Shown: positions 15,464 to 23,910 of the stretch, in pieces
Position numbering within the stretch: position 1 is the first letter of the stretch
Layout of the letters: every line of letters starts with the position of its first letter
Assembly: GCA_017882045.1 (NCBI GenBank)
Contig: JADGQF010000003.1
Location: forward strand, 1 to 56,806
Length of the DNA: 56,806 nucleotides
DNA from: Anaerolineales bacterium
GTDB taxonomy: Bacteria; Chloroflexota; Anaerolineae; CG2-30-64-16
Direction of reading: 5' to 3'
Notes under the pieces: generated by a model
The model's input: only the letters and a program-made list of their open reading frames with translations
What the model was told of the DNA's origin: nothing
The model's database searches: none
Made by a program: the position numbers and the translations under genes

Positions 15464-16642
15464 CTAAACCAACAAAACAAGCTCATCCTGCAAGGGCAGC
15501 GTGGTGACTTCCACGTCGGCTTGTGCCACGTAGCAATCGATCTCCAGGCGCACGCCGAAGCCCTCAGCGGGCAGGTAGATGCCTGGTTCCACTGAGAAGC
15601 CTACGCCGGGGATCAAGCGCCGCCGGTCCTGCGTTTCCAGGTTATCGATATTGACCCCATTGCCATGGTCGGAAGTGCCGATCGAGTGGCCGGTGCGATG
15701 GATGAAGTATGGCCCATAACCCGCTCCGGCAATGACCGCGCGGCAGGCATCGTCCACCTCGTACCCGTAGACCGGCCGGCCGCTCTGCACGCGCCCGCGC
15801 GCAAAAGCCACTGCCGCATCGCGCGCCTGGCGCACCAGGTCAAACACCGCCTGCATGCGCGCCGGCGCCTGGGCCGCGGCGTAGGCCACCCAGGTGATGT
15901 CGCCGTAGATGGCGTCTGGGCGCGGTTCGCGCCCCCACAGATCCAGCAAAAGGAAATCGCCAGGCCGCAAAGGCGTGTCGGCCTCCGGACGGGTGTAGAA
16001 ATGCGGATCGGCGGCATGAGCATTGATGCCGACTATCGGCGGGCTCTCGGTATCGAGGCCGTGTCGCGCAAACTGCTCCATCATGAAGCCCTGGATGCTC
16101 ATTTCGGTCAGCACCTGCCCTGCGGCCAGTCCCTGGCGCACATGCGCGAAGGTCGCCTGTTGCACCGCCATCAGCACCTCCGCCGCCCGGCGGTGGCTGG
16201 CCAGTTGCTCAGGGGTCCAGACTGCCACGGCCACCTGCACCAGGTCGGCCGACGTGAGCACCTCAACGCCCAGACTGCGGACCAGGTCGACCGTTCCGGC
16301 ATCCACGCGGCTGACGATGGGTACGGCTGCGCCGGGTGAAACCTCCATGGCCACGCGCTGCGCCCCCGCCAGGAGGGCGCGCAGGCCCTCGCGCCACTCG
16401 CCCCATGACACGTAAGACGCGGACACCGGCGCTACGTCGCGCAGCCCGCCCTGTTCGATCGCATGTACCAGCCAGCGCGGTTCGCCGTGCGCGGGGATAA
16501 AGCAAGCCCAGCGCCGGCTCACCACCCGCTGCAGACCCACCACCTCAAGCGCGATCGGGTTCAGTCCTCGAAACTCATAGAGCAACCACCCGTCAACGCC
16601 CTCGGCCTGGATGGCGGCCTGGATTTCGGACAGTCGTTTCAT
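15464..16642 (-). CDS. M24 family metallopeptidase (Xaa-Pro aminopeptidase-like)
   Basis: 392 residues. The N-terminal half is a creatinase-like domain, the C-terminal half the pita-bread fold. Metal ligands are visible: Asp in LLLDLWG, Asp in YGDITW, His in HRTGHSIG, Glu in SVEPGIYLP and Glu in VRLEIDC, so it should be an active two-metal peptidase that removes N-terminal residues before proline. I start at the ATG at 16642, which has AGGAGGG six bases upstream; the frame is open 33 bases further. Soluble, no signal. It is downstream of the etf terminator and so probably has its own promoter. Confidence 0.92.
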   Translation of the reverse strand: MKRLSEIQAAIQAEGVDGWLLYEFRGLNPIALEVVGLQRVVSRRWACFIPAHGEPRWLVHAIEQGGLRDVAPVSASYVSWGEWREGLRALLAGAQRVAMEVSPGAAVPIVSRVDAGTVDLVRSLGVEVLTSADLVQVAVAVWTPEQLASHRRAAEVLMAVQQATFAHVRQGLAAGQVLTEMSIQGFMMEQFARHGLDTESPPIVGINAHAADPHFYTRPEADTPLRPGDFLLLDLWGREPRPDAIYGDITWVAYAAAQAPARMQAVFDLVRQARDAAVAFARGRVQSGRPVYGYEVDDACRAVIAGAGYGPYFIHRTGHSIGTSDHGNGVNIDNLETQDRRRLIPGVGFSVEPGIYLPAEGFGVRLEIDCYVAQADVEVTTLPLQDELVLLV

Positions 16643-16744
16643 GAAGGTCCCTCCTTTGCGAGCAAGTCCCGACATTCTAACACGGACAACTATCTCGAAA
16701 CAAAGGGATCGTCTGTCCGTCTGTCCCTCGCTCAGCTGGGAGAG

Positions 16745-16791
16745 AAAAAAGCGAAGGCCACCGAGGGATCCGTCCCCTCAATAGCCTTCGC
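16745..16791 (-). terminator. Rho-independent terminator of the beta-oxidation operon
   Basis: On the minus strand: GCGAAGGC, inner hairpin with GAGGG/CCCTC, GCCTTCGC, then TTTTTTCTCTC. It sits 33 bases after the etfA stop and closes the long operon running from 27026. Confidence 0.9.
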
Positions 16792-16823
16792 ATGCCAGAA
16801 CCAGTTCAGACCAGGCGGAGAGT

Positions 16824-17822
16824 CTACGCCCCCAGCTTGTCGAGCAGGGCCTGGGCAAACTGCGCCGGATCGGCGAAGATGTTCCAATCCGCCACCTGCG
16901 CGATCGGCGCGGTGGGATCAGCCTGCACCGCAACGATCGTTCCGGCGCCCTGAATCGCCATGAAATGGGTCGTTTCGCCGCTGATGCCGAGGGCCAGGTA
17001 GAGCTTGGGAGCGATGCTCTGGCCTGTTATGTCGACCAGTTGCTCCTCGTCGATCCAGCCGGCATCCAGAGCGCTCACATCACCGGCCAGCGCGCCGCCC
17101 AGCCTTGCGGCAAGGCGTCTCGCCACCTCGAACCCGGCGTCCTTGAGAGCGCGGCCGGCGGCCACGACCAGCGGCGCAGTGGCGATCCGGGCCGGGAAGG
17201 CCGGCAGATCGGCTGCCAGGTATGCGGGCGCGGCGCCCCAGGTCAGCCCGGATTCCTCGACTTCGCCGCTGCGCCACGGCTCGCTGAAGGCGGCCGGGAG
17301 CGCCAGGGTGTCGACCACGACAACGGCCGGTTGCTCGAGGATGATGACGTTCTGCCGTGCCGCGTTATCCATGACCGGCACATGGGCAATGACACGCTGG
17401 GTGCTGGGATCGAGGGCCAAATCGGCCGCGCAGCCTACGACGCCGCCGCCCAGGCGCTGGCCCAACCCGGGGCCGAGGCTGCGGCCGAGGTATGTGTACG
17501 GGAGAAGGACGGCCTGGGGCGCGCGCGCGCTGAAGAAGTCAACCAGGTCAGCGAGAGCCGGCACTCCGCCGGCCAGCACCACCCGATCGGCGCCCGCGCG
17601 GATGGCCGTCTGCCCGGCATCCTGGCCGGCCCCGGCCGCGAGCAGCAGGTAGACGTAACCGCCCAGCGAGTCGGCGAGCACACGCGCCTTGCCGACCAGG
17701 CGCAGGATGCCGTCGTCAAGCGCGCCCTCGGGACTGACCACCCACACGCCGCCACTGCCGCCTTCCGGTCCTTGCGAACCGCCGCCCATCAAAGCTTCAA
17801 GGTATGAGAGGTCCATGCCCAT
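16824..17822 (-). CDS. etfA: Electron transfer flavoprotein alpha subunit
   Basis: 332 residues. ETF receives electrons from acyl-CoA dehydrogenases and passes them to a quinone reductase. The C-terminal FAD domain is clear: DITGQSIAPKLYLALGISG, then THFMAIQGAGTIVAV, DPTAPIAQVADWNIFAD. The His of the family GAIQH motif is kept (GETTH). The Arg normally found four residues before DAG in the SR..VDAG motif is replaced (DVSALDAGW), which is uncommon for this FAD contact. It lies 13 bases after etfB in the same operon and ends before the terminator. Start ATG has GGAG upstream. Confidence 0.95.
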   Translation of the reverse strand: MGMDLSYLEALMGGGSQGPEGGSGGVWVVSPEGALDDGILRLVGKARVLADSLGGYVYLLLAAGAGQDAGQTAIRAGADRVVLAGGVPALADLVDFFSARAPQAVLLPYTYLGRSLGPGLGQRLGGGVVGCAADLALDPSTQRVIAHVPVMDNAARQNVIILEQPAVVVVDTLALPAAFSEPWRSGEVEESGLTWGAAPAYLAADLPAFPARIATAPLVVAAGRALKDAGFEVARRLAARLGGALAGDVSALDAGWIDEEQLVDITGQSIAPKLYLALGISGETTHFMAIQGAGTIVAVQADPTAPIAQVADWNIFADPAQFAQALLDKLGA

Positions 17823-17835
17823 AAAACGCTCCTTC

Positions 17836-18618
17836 TCAGATCAGCCGCTGCTCGCGCAGCACCTCGAGGACGGCTCCGGCGGCATCCTCAACCCCGCCAC
17901 CGATCACCTGGCCGCGCGTGCGCTCCGGTCCGAGGACCAGGCCTCCGGCCTCGGTATCGCCGATCAGCAGGTCACCTTCAAGGCCCAGGTCGGCGGGAGA
18001 GCACGTTTCGACCAGGCCCGGCTGCCAGGCATTGGCGATGCGCGCCGCATGGGCGTAGCGTGGCCGTTCCGGGCCGGGACGGACTGACACCACCGCCGGC
18101 CCGCTCAGGCTGACCAGCCGGCCCTCGCCAGCATACGACACCAGCGCTTCCAGCCCGTCCGCGGCCGGGGCCAATTGCAGCGCATCCAGCACGACGGGCC
18201 AGCCCAACGCAGCCGCCAGCCGTCCGGCCAGGCCGCCCGTGCCATTGACGGCGCCGATGTCACCGGTCAGCACCAGGTCGACGGGGGCCAGGCGCTCGAC
18301 GGCGGCCGCGAGCGCGCGAGTGACCGTCCGGCCTGAGGCGGCGGCCAGTTCGCGCCCGCTGACCAGCATTGCGTGGTCAGCGCCCATGGCTATCGCCTCG
18401 TGGGCCGTGTCATCGGCCTGCGCATCGCCCACGGTCACGGCGATGACCTCGCCGCCCAGGGCGTCGCCGTCGCGCAGCCTCAACCCGGCTTCCAGCGCGT
18501 AGCGGTCCGCCGGATTGGTGATCCGGGTGGCACCGCGCAGATCAAATTCCTCCCGGCTGCGCGAAATTCGCACCGTGGCCGGATCGTATACCTGTTTGAC
18601 GCAAACTACGATTCGCAT
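17836..18618 (-). CDS. etfB: Electron transfer flavoprotein beta subunit
   Basis: 260 residues, begins IVVCVKQVYDP as in EtfB, with NPADRYALEAGLRL and DLVLTGDIGAVNGTGG, and the C-terminal part RPRYAHAARI. It binds AMP and pairs with EtfA. Order acd-acd-etfB-etfA with gaps of 13 bases points to one mRNA. The usual length is 250-265. Confidence 0.95.
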   Translation of the reverse strand: MRIVVCVKQVYDPATVRISRSREEFDLRGATRITNPADRYALEAGLRLRDGDALGGEVIAVTVGDAQADDTAHEAIAMGADHAMLVSGRELAAASGRTVTRALAAAVERLAPVDLVLTGDIGAVNGTGGLAGRLAAALGWPVVLDALQLAPAADGLEALVSYAGEGRLVSLSGPAVVSVRPGPERPRYAHAARIANAWQPGLVETCSPADLGLEGDLLIGDTEAGGLVLGPERTRGQVIGGGVEDAAGAVLEVLREQRLI

Positions 18619-18631
18619 GGCTCACTCCTTG

Positions 18632-19798
18632 TCACGGCCGCACGCGCACGCCGTAAGGCTTCAGCACTTCCTCGGCGATCACGTAATGCTGGACCTCATT
18701 GGTGCCCTCGAAGATCTCGCCGATGCGGGCGTCGCGCCACATGCGTTCGAGCGGGAAGTCCCGGCTATAGCCCAAGGCCCCATGGACCTGCAACGCCCGG
18801 TCGATGGCTCGCGACGCTGCGGTCGAGCCGAACAGCTTGCAGGCCGCCGCCTCGCGCGAGTAAGCCTGTCCCGTGTCCACCATCCAGGCCGTGCGGTAGA
18901 CCAGCGAGTAGAGCAAATCCAGGTCAGCCGCGGTCTCGGCGATCATCCATTGGATGCTCTGCTTCTCACCGATCGGCTTGCCGAACTGCTGGCGCCCGGC
19001 CGCGTACTGCGCCATGTATTCCAGCGCCGTGCGTATGCCTCCCAACGAGGCCGCGCCCAGGCCGAGACGCCCGCTATCCAGCGTCTGCATAAAGGTGACG
19101 AAGCCGGCCCCCACCTGGCCAATCACGTTCTCCGTCGGGACACAGACCTCGTCAAAAACGATCTCGGAGGTCGCACTGCCACGGATACCCATCTTGTGTT
19201 CGATCTTGCCCACCGACAGCCCGGGGGTCCCTTTTTCGACAATGAAAGCCGTGGCTCCCCCGCGCGCCCCCAGGGCGGGATCGGTCATCGCCATGACGCT
19301 GAAGGTGCTGGCGATAGGCCCGTTGGTGATGTAGATCTTCGAGCCGGTGATGATGTAGTTGTGCCCGTCGCGGATGGCACTGGTCCGGATGGCCGCCGCA
19401 TCCGAGCCGGCGCCCGGCTCCGTCAGGCAGAAGGAAGCGATCTTGCGCCCGGTGCACAGGTCGGGCATGTAACGCATCTTCTGCGCCTCGGTCCCGCCCA
19501 TGTAGATGGCCAGCGTGCCGATGCCGACGTGCGCGCCGATGAGGGTTGCCGTGCTGGTACAGACACGGCCGATCTCCTCCATCAGGATACAATAGCCGGT
19601 CTCGCCCAGGCCGGCGCCGCCGTACTTCTGCGGGAAAGGCACCCCCAGCAAGCCGGCATCGCCGAGCTTACGAATCGTCTCCGTGGCCAGGCTCTCGTCC
19701 TTGTCCACCTTCTGTGCGAGCGGCTTGATCTCCTGCTCCGCAAACTCATGCACCGTCTGGCGGAACAATTGATGCTCTTTGGAAAAAGTAAAATCCAT
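18632..19798 (-). CDS. Acyl-CoA dehydrogenase
   Basis: 388 residues, full family length, FAD-dependent alpha,beta-dehydrogenation of acyl-CoA. FAD/substrate motifs FCLTEPGAGSDAAAIRTSA and YITNGPIASTFSVMAMT. The catalytic Glu is at about 364 in EIFEGTNEVQ. Typical GYSRDFPLERMWRDARIGEI precedes it. Electrons should go to the EtfAB encoded next. Paralogue of the gene at 19808. Chain-length preference cannot be read from sequence. Confidence 0.95.
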   Translation of the reverse strand: MDFTFSKEHQLFRQTVHEFAEQEIKPLAQKVDKDESLATETIRKLGDAGLLGVPFPQKYGGAGLGETGYCILMEEIGRVCTSTATLIGAHVGIGTLAIYMGGTEAQKMRYMPDLCTGRKIASFCLTEPGAGSDAAAIRTSAIRDGHNYIITGSKIYITNGPIASTFSVMAMTDPALGARGGATAFIVEKGTPGLSVGKIEHKMGIRGSATSEIVFDEVCVPTENVIGQVGAGFVTFMQTLDSGRLGLGAASLGGIRTALEYMAQYAAGRQQFGKPIGEKQSIQWMIAETAADLDLLYSLVYRTAWMVDTGQAYSREAAACKLFGSTAASRAIDRALQVHGALGYSRDFPLERMWRDARIGEIFEGTNEVQHYVIAEEVLKPYGVRVRP

Positions 19799-19807
19799 AA
19801 GATCCCC

Positions 19808-20974
19808 CTACGGTTTGACCTTGATGCCGTAGCCGGCAAGCATGTCCTCGGCGATGATGACCTGCTGGATCTGGGTCGTGCCCTCGACCAGCTCCAGCGC
19901 ACGCGCGTCGCGATAGTAGCGTTCGACGGGGTAGTCTTGCATGAAGCCGATGCCGCCGTGGATCTGCACGGCCTGATCGGTCACGTCGGCGGCCATGCGG
20001 CTGCAGAACAGCTTGGCCATTGCCGCCTCGCGCGTGACCGGTTTGCCCTGGTCGACCAGCCAGGCCGCCCGGCGCATCAGGCATTCGGCCGCGGCGAGCT
20101 GGGTTGCCGCGTCGGCCAGGTAAGCCTGGATGGCCTGTTTTTGGGCGATCGGCGCCCCGAACTGGACGCGCTCGCTGGCATACCTGGCCGCCACTTCCAG
20201 CGCGTGCTCGGCGCCGCCCACGGCGATGGCCGAGACTCCGATGCGGCCGAAGTCGAGGGTTTCCAGGGCGATCCTGTAGCCCTGTCCCGGCGCGCCCAGC
20301 AGGTTCTCCGCCGGCACCCGGCAATCTTCCAGGTAAAGGCGGGTGATATTGGCCCCGCGCAGCCCCAGCGTCTTCTGGCGCCCGCCGACGGTCAGGCCGG
20401 GCGTCTCCGCCGGCACCGCGAAAGCCGTCATCCCGCGCGCGCCGGCAGGCGGGTCGGTCAGCGCGAACACGATGTAGACCCCTGCCAGGCCACCGTTGCT
20501 GACCCAGGTCTTGGCCCCGCTGATGGTCCAGCCGCCGTCCACCTGAGCCGCGACGGTGCGCAGCCGGGTTGGATCGCTGCCGGCCCCTGCCTCGGTGAGC
20601 GCGAAAGCCCCCAGCCGCTCGCCGGTCACCATCTCCGGCACCAACGCTTCCTTGAGCGCCGGGCTGCCCTGCCTGAGAATGGTGCGCAAGGCCAGGCTGT
20701 TGTGGACGTGGATGGTCAGGGCAGTGCTGGCGCACTCGCCGGCCAACGCCTGCAACAGCAAGGTGTAGCTGATGGTATCCAGCCCGGCGCCCCCGTAAGG
20801 TTCTTCGGGAGCTACGGCGCCCAGGAAGCCCTGTGCCGCAGCTCGTTTGAGAAGCTTGGGCGGCAGGGCCTCTTGCTTGTCCGCCTGGTCCGCAACTTTC
20901 GCCACTTCCTTGGCCGCAAAGTCGCGGAACATGTCGCGGAACATCTGCTGTTCGGGAGTGAGAGTAAAGTCCAT
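19808..20974 (-). CDS. Acyl-CoA dehydrogenase (second paralogue)
   Basis: 388 residues, same length as the next gene but quite different in sequence. It has FALTEAGAGSDPTRLRTVA, WVSNGGLAGVYIVFALT, GGIGFMQDYPVERYYRDARA and the catalytic Glu at about 364 (ELVEGTTQIQ). Ends 9 bases before the other dehydrogenase. Two paralogues in one operon probably cover different chain lengths or branched substrates. Confidence 0.95.
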   Translation of the reverse strand: MDFTLTPEQQMFRDMFRDFAAKEVAKVADQADKQEALPPKLLKRAAAQGFLGAVAPEEPYGGAGLDTISYTLLLQALAGECASTALTIHVHNSLALRTILRQGSPALKEALVPEMVTGERLGAFALTEAGAGSDPTRLRTVAAQVDGGWTISGAKTWVSNGGLAGVYIVFALTDPPAGARGMTAFAVPAETPGLTVGGRQKTLGLRGANITRLYLEDCRVPAENLLGAPGQGYRIALETLDFGRIGVSAIAVGGAEHALEVAARYASERVQFGAPIAQKQAIQAYLADAATQLAAAECLMRRAAWLVDQGKPVTREAAMAKLFCSRMAADVTDQAVQIHGGIGFMQDYPVERYYRDARALELVEGTTQIQQVIIAEDMLAGYGIKVKP

Positions 20975-20986
20975 ATCCTACTCCTG

Positions 20987-23002
20987 TTACGCCACTACTT
21001 CCTCAATCGCGACATCGCCTTCGCGTCGGCCGATCAAATCGGCCAGGAAGGCACGTGTTCGCTTGATGCGGGGCAGGTTATCTGTCGCCCCCTGGGCCAT
21101 TGAAACCGGTCCGATCAGGCTGACCGTGTCGTTGTAGAGCTGGCGCACAATCCCCAGGTTGACGTCCGCCAGGCGGCCGATCAACCGCTCCCAATTCTGG
21201 CCGACAGCCGGGTTGGTGTGGTTGTGAACGCGCAGCGCGACCTGGCAGGCCAGCGAACGCCCAAGGTTCGAGGGCACGACCACATCCAGTTGCTTGCCCG
21301 CGATCGCAAAAAAGTAACTGGACATCGGGCTGACCAGGCGCTGGATGCGCGGCCACACGCTATCCGCCTCTTGCGCCAGGCTGAAGAACGCCAGGTAATA
21401 CGGGATGGCATCGTCGTACGTTCCGTTGACAAAAGCGTGGCCGGCCTTGACCGAGCAGTAGCTGGCCAGGTACCACTTCAGGTCGTCGAACCCCGCCCGG
21501 GTCTGGCCGGCGCGCAGGGCCTCCAATTGCACCCGTGCGGCCTGCAGATAGCGTTGCGAGCTACCGGCAAAGTCTTTCTGGCGCAGCTCCGAACCCTCGC
21601 GGAACAGGTTCTCCGCGGTCAGCGGTGTCAAGGGCTCGCCCACCGGCATGGCCACGCGTGCCAGGTCGGCCGCAACCATGAGCAGTTCCTCGCGCTGGAT
21701 CAGCCTGGTGATCTGATCGGCCGCGACAACGTAGGCGTCGCCGACGGGCTGGATCATACCTCTGTCGACCAGCCCCTGGCACAGCGAGACGGCCCGGCTC
21801 ACGTCGATGCTGCCGTCGTAGAGCACCGGCACAAGTTGCGACGGCACCACCGGCACCGCGCCTTCCACCAAGCGCCAGACATAGACGGCTTCGCAGCCCC
21901 AGGCCAGGTCGTCGAGGCTGAGGCTCAGCGCGTTTCGCAACGGCGCATCGCTACAGGCCTGCCGCCCCGCAAATTCCAGGGCGCCGCTCATCACCAACAG
22001 ACGCATGACATCCGGCACGGCGATCTTCGGGGTCAGTGCGTTCTCAGCATCGTAGCGGTCCTTCAAGAGGTCCGCCGCAGCGTTTAGCGAGACAGGCTCC
22101 GGCTGCGCCTGCAGAGTGGCGATCAGGTCACGCAACACCTGCTGGCGCGTCGTCAGGTCGACCACTCGCAGGCTGGATTCACGCAGAAAGCTGCGGTAAC
22201 GCTGCACCAGGTCCGCAGTCGGCTTGATCGGCGGCGGAGGTGGGGTCGGCAGGCTGACCGCGGCCTCGACCTTGCGCAGGGTAACGTATAACTGCAGCCC
22301 GTGCTCCTCGATGTCGATCAGCTCCTTATGGGCCTCGAGAAAGGCGCGAAACTGCGGGAAGCCATAGTTGGCCTCATTGAAGGACGAATCCAGCCCCAGC
22401 ATGATTTGCTTGAGCCTCCCGGCGAAAACCGGCGTCTCCCCTTTCTGCTCGGCTGCGCAGACTGCCCGCCGCAGCAGATCGCGCGGGTCAGGCAATTGCA
22501 GCTGGTCGGCAATCTCGCTCAGTTCCTCGGTGACGAGGGTTTCGTAGAAAACAAACTCATCGCAGGCCCGGCGCAGCAGGTCGCTGGTTGCCGAGCGCAG
22601 ACCGATGCCTACGGTATACTTACCGTAGTCACGCAGTTTGTGGATCAATTCGGTAAAATCACTGTCGCCCGATAGTATGGCGTAGGTATCGATGTTTGGA
22701 CGGGTGAACACCGTTTCCATGGCATCGATCGCCAGGCGCACGTCGGCACGATTTTTCTGTTGGATCCCTACCGAATAAAGCTGAAAAAGATCGATGCCGT
22801 TCTCCATCATGGGGCGGCGGTAGCGGTGAAAACGCCCCCAGTCGCCGTATGCACGCTTGATCAGCAGGCGGCCCCGTGTCCGCAGCAAATCCATCACAGC
22901 GTTAACATCGAAATCGCCAAAATTCGCCTCGGCCGATGTGGCCACATTCTCGAAGTCAATAAACACCGCGATTTGCGGTCCTACGTTGGTTCGCGCGTCC
23001 AT
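20987..23002 (-). CDS. NYN-domain protein with OST-HTH (LOTUS-like) domain
   Basis: 671 residues. Residues ~10-160 are a NYN/LabA-like PIN-fold nuclease domain with the expected acidic residues (VFIDFENV with Asp16, DVRLAIDAM, LSGDSDFTELI). Residues ~170-265 match an OST-HTH/LOTUS RNA-binding domain (PVFAGRLKQIMLGLDSSFNE, NYGFPQFRAFLEAH). The remaining ~400 residues are helical, with probable winged-helix parts (~290-500) and an Ala-rich helical end; I do not recognise them. Probably binds and perhaps cleaves RNA. The ATG follows AAAAGGATTACC. It sits inside the beta-oxidation operon, 12 bases before an acyl-CoA dehydrogenase gene, an unusual place for such a protein. Confidence 0.85.
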   Translation of the reverse strand: MDARTNVGPQIAVFIDFENVATSAEANFGDFDVNAVMDLLRTRGRLLIKRAYGDWGRFHRYRRPMMENGIDLFQLYSVGIQQKNRADVRLAIDAMETVFTRPNIDTYAILSGDSDFTELIHKLRDYGKYTVGIGLRSATSDLLRRACDEFVFYETLVTEELSEIADQLQLPDPRDLLRRAVCAAEQKGETPVFAGRLKQIMLGLDSSFNEANYGFPQFRAFLEAHKELIDIEEHGLQLYVTLRKVEAAVSLPTPPPPPIKPTADLVQRYRSFLRESSLRVVDLTTRQQVLRDLIATLQAQPEPVSLNAAADLLKDRYDAENALTPKIAVPDVMRLLVMSGALEFAGRQACSDAPLRNALSLSLDDLAWGCEAVYVWRLVEGAVPVVPSQLVPVLYDGSIDVSRAVSLCQGLVDRGMIQPVGDAYVVAADQITRLIQREELLMVAADLARVAMPVGEPLTPLTAENLFREGSELRQKDFAGSSQRYLQAARVQLEALRAGQTRAGFDDLKWYLASYCSVKAGHAFVNGTYDDAIPYYLAFFSLAQEADSVWPRIQRLVSPMSSYFFAIAGKQLDVVVPSNLGRSLACQVALRVHNHTNPAVGQNWERLIGRLADVNLGIVRQLYNDTVSLIGPVSMAQGATDNLPRIKRTRAFLADLIGRREGDVAIEEVVA

Positions 23003-23034
23003 TTTTAAGGTAATCCTTTTGTGGGAGGAGGTAT

Positions 23035-23060
23035 CCTGCGGGGGGCCCCGCCGCCCGCAG
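23035..23060. repeat. 8-bp inverted repeat in the enoyl-CoA hydratase/NYN gap
   Basis: CCTGCGGG, 10-nt spacer, CCCGCAGG, in the 90-bp gap between the hydratase gene and the NYN gene. It could cut or partly stop the polycistronic mRNA or shield the downstream message. There is no U-tract on the minus strand. Confidence 0.6.
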
Positions 23061-23092
23061 GAAGAACGCTGTAGCGAAAAACACGGGACCTG

Positions 23093-23890
23093 TTAGCTAT
23101 CGGTAAACTTTGCCTGCCGTTTCTCGACAAAGGCAGTCAAGCCCTCGCGCGTATCATTGCTGTTCATCACCTCGCCGATGCGCTTGCGCTCGTAGAGCAC
23201 GCCTTCCTCCAGGGGCATGCGCATACCGTTGATCACCGTGTCCAGCGTGGCCTGGTTGGTGATCTTGCTCTTAGCTGCGATCTTCTTGGCCAGGCCCAGC
23301 GCCTCGTGCATTACCTGCCCGGCCGGCACGACCTTATTGGCCAGTCCCAACCGGAACGCTTCCTGGGCGTTGATCATATCGCCGGTCAGGATCAATTCGA
23401 TGGCCTTGCCCGTGCCCACGATGCGCGGCAGGCGTTGCGTGCCGCCCCAGCCCGGGATAATGCCCAGGTTGCTCTCCGACTGTCCGATGCGCGCCCGGTC
23501 GGCCAGGATGCGGATATGGCAGGCCATGGCCAACTCCATACCGCCGCCCAACGCCACGCCGTTGATCGCGGCGATGACCGGCTTAGGGCTGCATTCGATC
23601 TTGTTAAAAATGTCCTGGCCCTTCTTCATGAAGACCAGGCCCGTCTCGGCGCCGCCCTGTCCGCCCAGGGAGGCCATTTCCTTGATGTCGGCGCCCGCGG
23701 CGAACGCCATCTGCCCGCCACCGGTGATGACGATCACCTTGACTTGATCGTCGGCCACCATCTCATCGAAGGCCGCCTCCAGATCCTGGAGCATGGCAGT
23801 GCTGAACGCGTTGACCGGTGGATGGTCAAGCGTCAATACCGCGACGCGGTCCTCGATGCTCACCTTGACATTCGTGTACTCAGCCATCAT
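23093..23890 (-). CDS. Enoyl-CoA hydratase/isomerase family protein
   Basis: 265 residues, crotonase fold, hydrates trans-2-enoyl-CoA. AAGADIKEMASLGG (oxyanion hole region), NGVALGGGMELAMACHIR with the first catalytic Glu, and SESNLGIIPGWGGTQRLPR with the second Glu; both are kept, so the enzyme should be a true hydratase. Two tandem ATGs (23890 and 23887) follow AAGGGGG. Part of the beta-oxidation operon after the dehydrogenase gene. Confidence 0.94.
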   Translation of the reverse strand: MMAEYTNVKVSIEDRVAVLTLDHPPVNAFSTAMLQDLEAAFDEMVADDQVKVIVITGGGQMAFAAGADIKEMASLGGQGGAETGLVFMKKGQDIFNKIECSPKPVIAAINGVALGGGMELAMACHIRILADRARIGQSESNLGIIPGWGGTQRLPRIVGTGKAIELILTGDMINAQEAFRLGLANKVVPAGQVMHEALGLAKKIAAKSKITNQATLDTVINGMRMPLEEGVLYERKRIGEVMNSNDTREGLTAFVEKRQAKFTDS

Positions 23891-23910
23891 CTGTCCCCCT
23901 TGTTACGCGG

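Noticed and set aside
18515-21103. Very long open frame (862 codons) on the plus strand.
   Set aside because: It runs antisense to two full acyl-CoA dehydrogenases with catalytic residues. Its residues are Arg/Gly/His/Gln-rich as expected for a GC-rich shadow frame.
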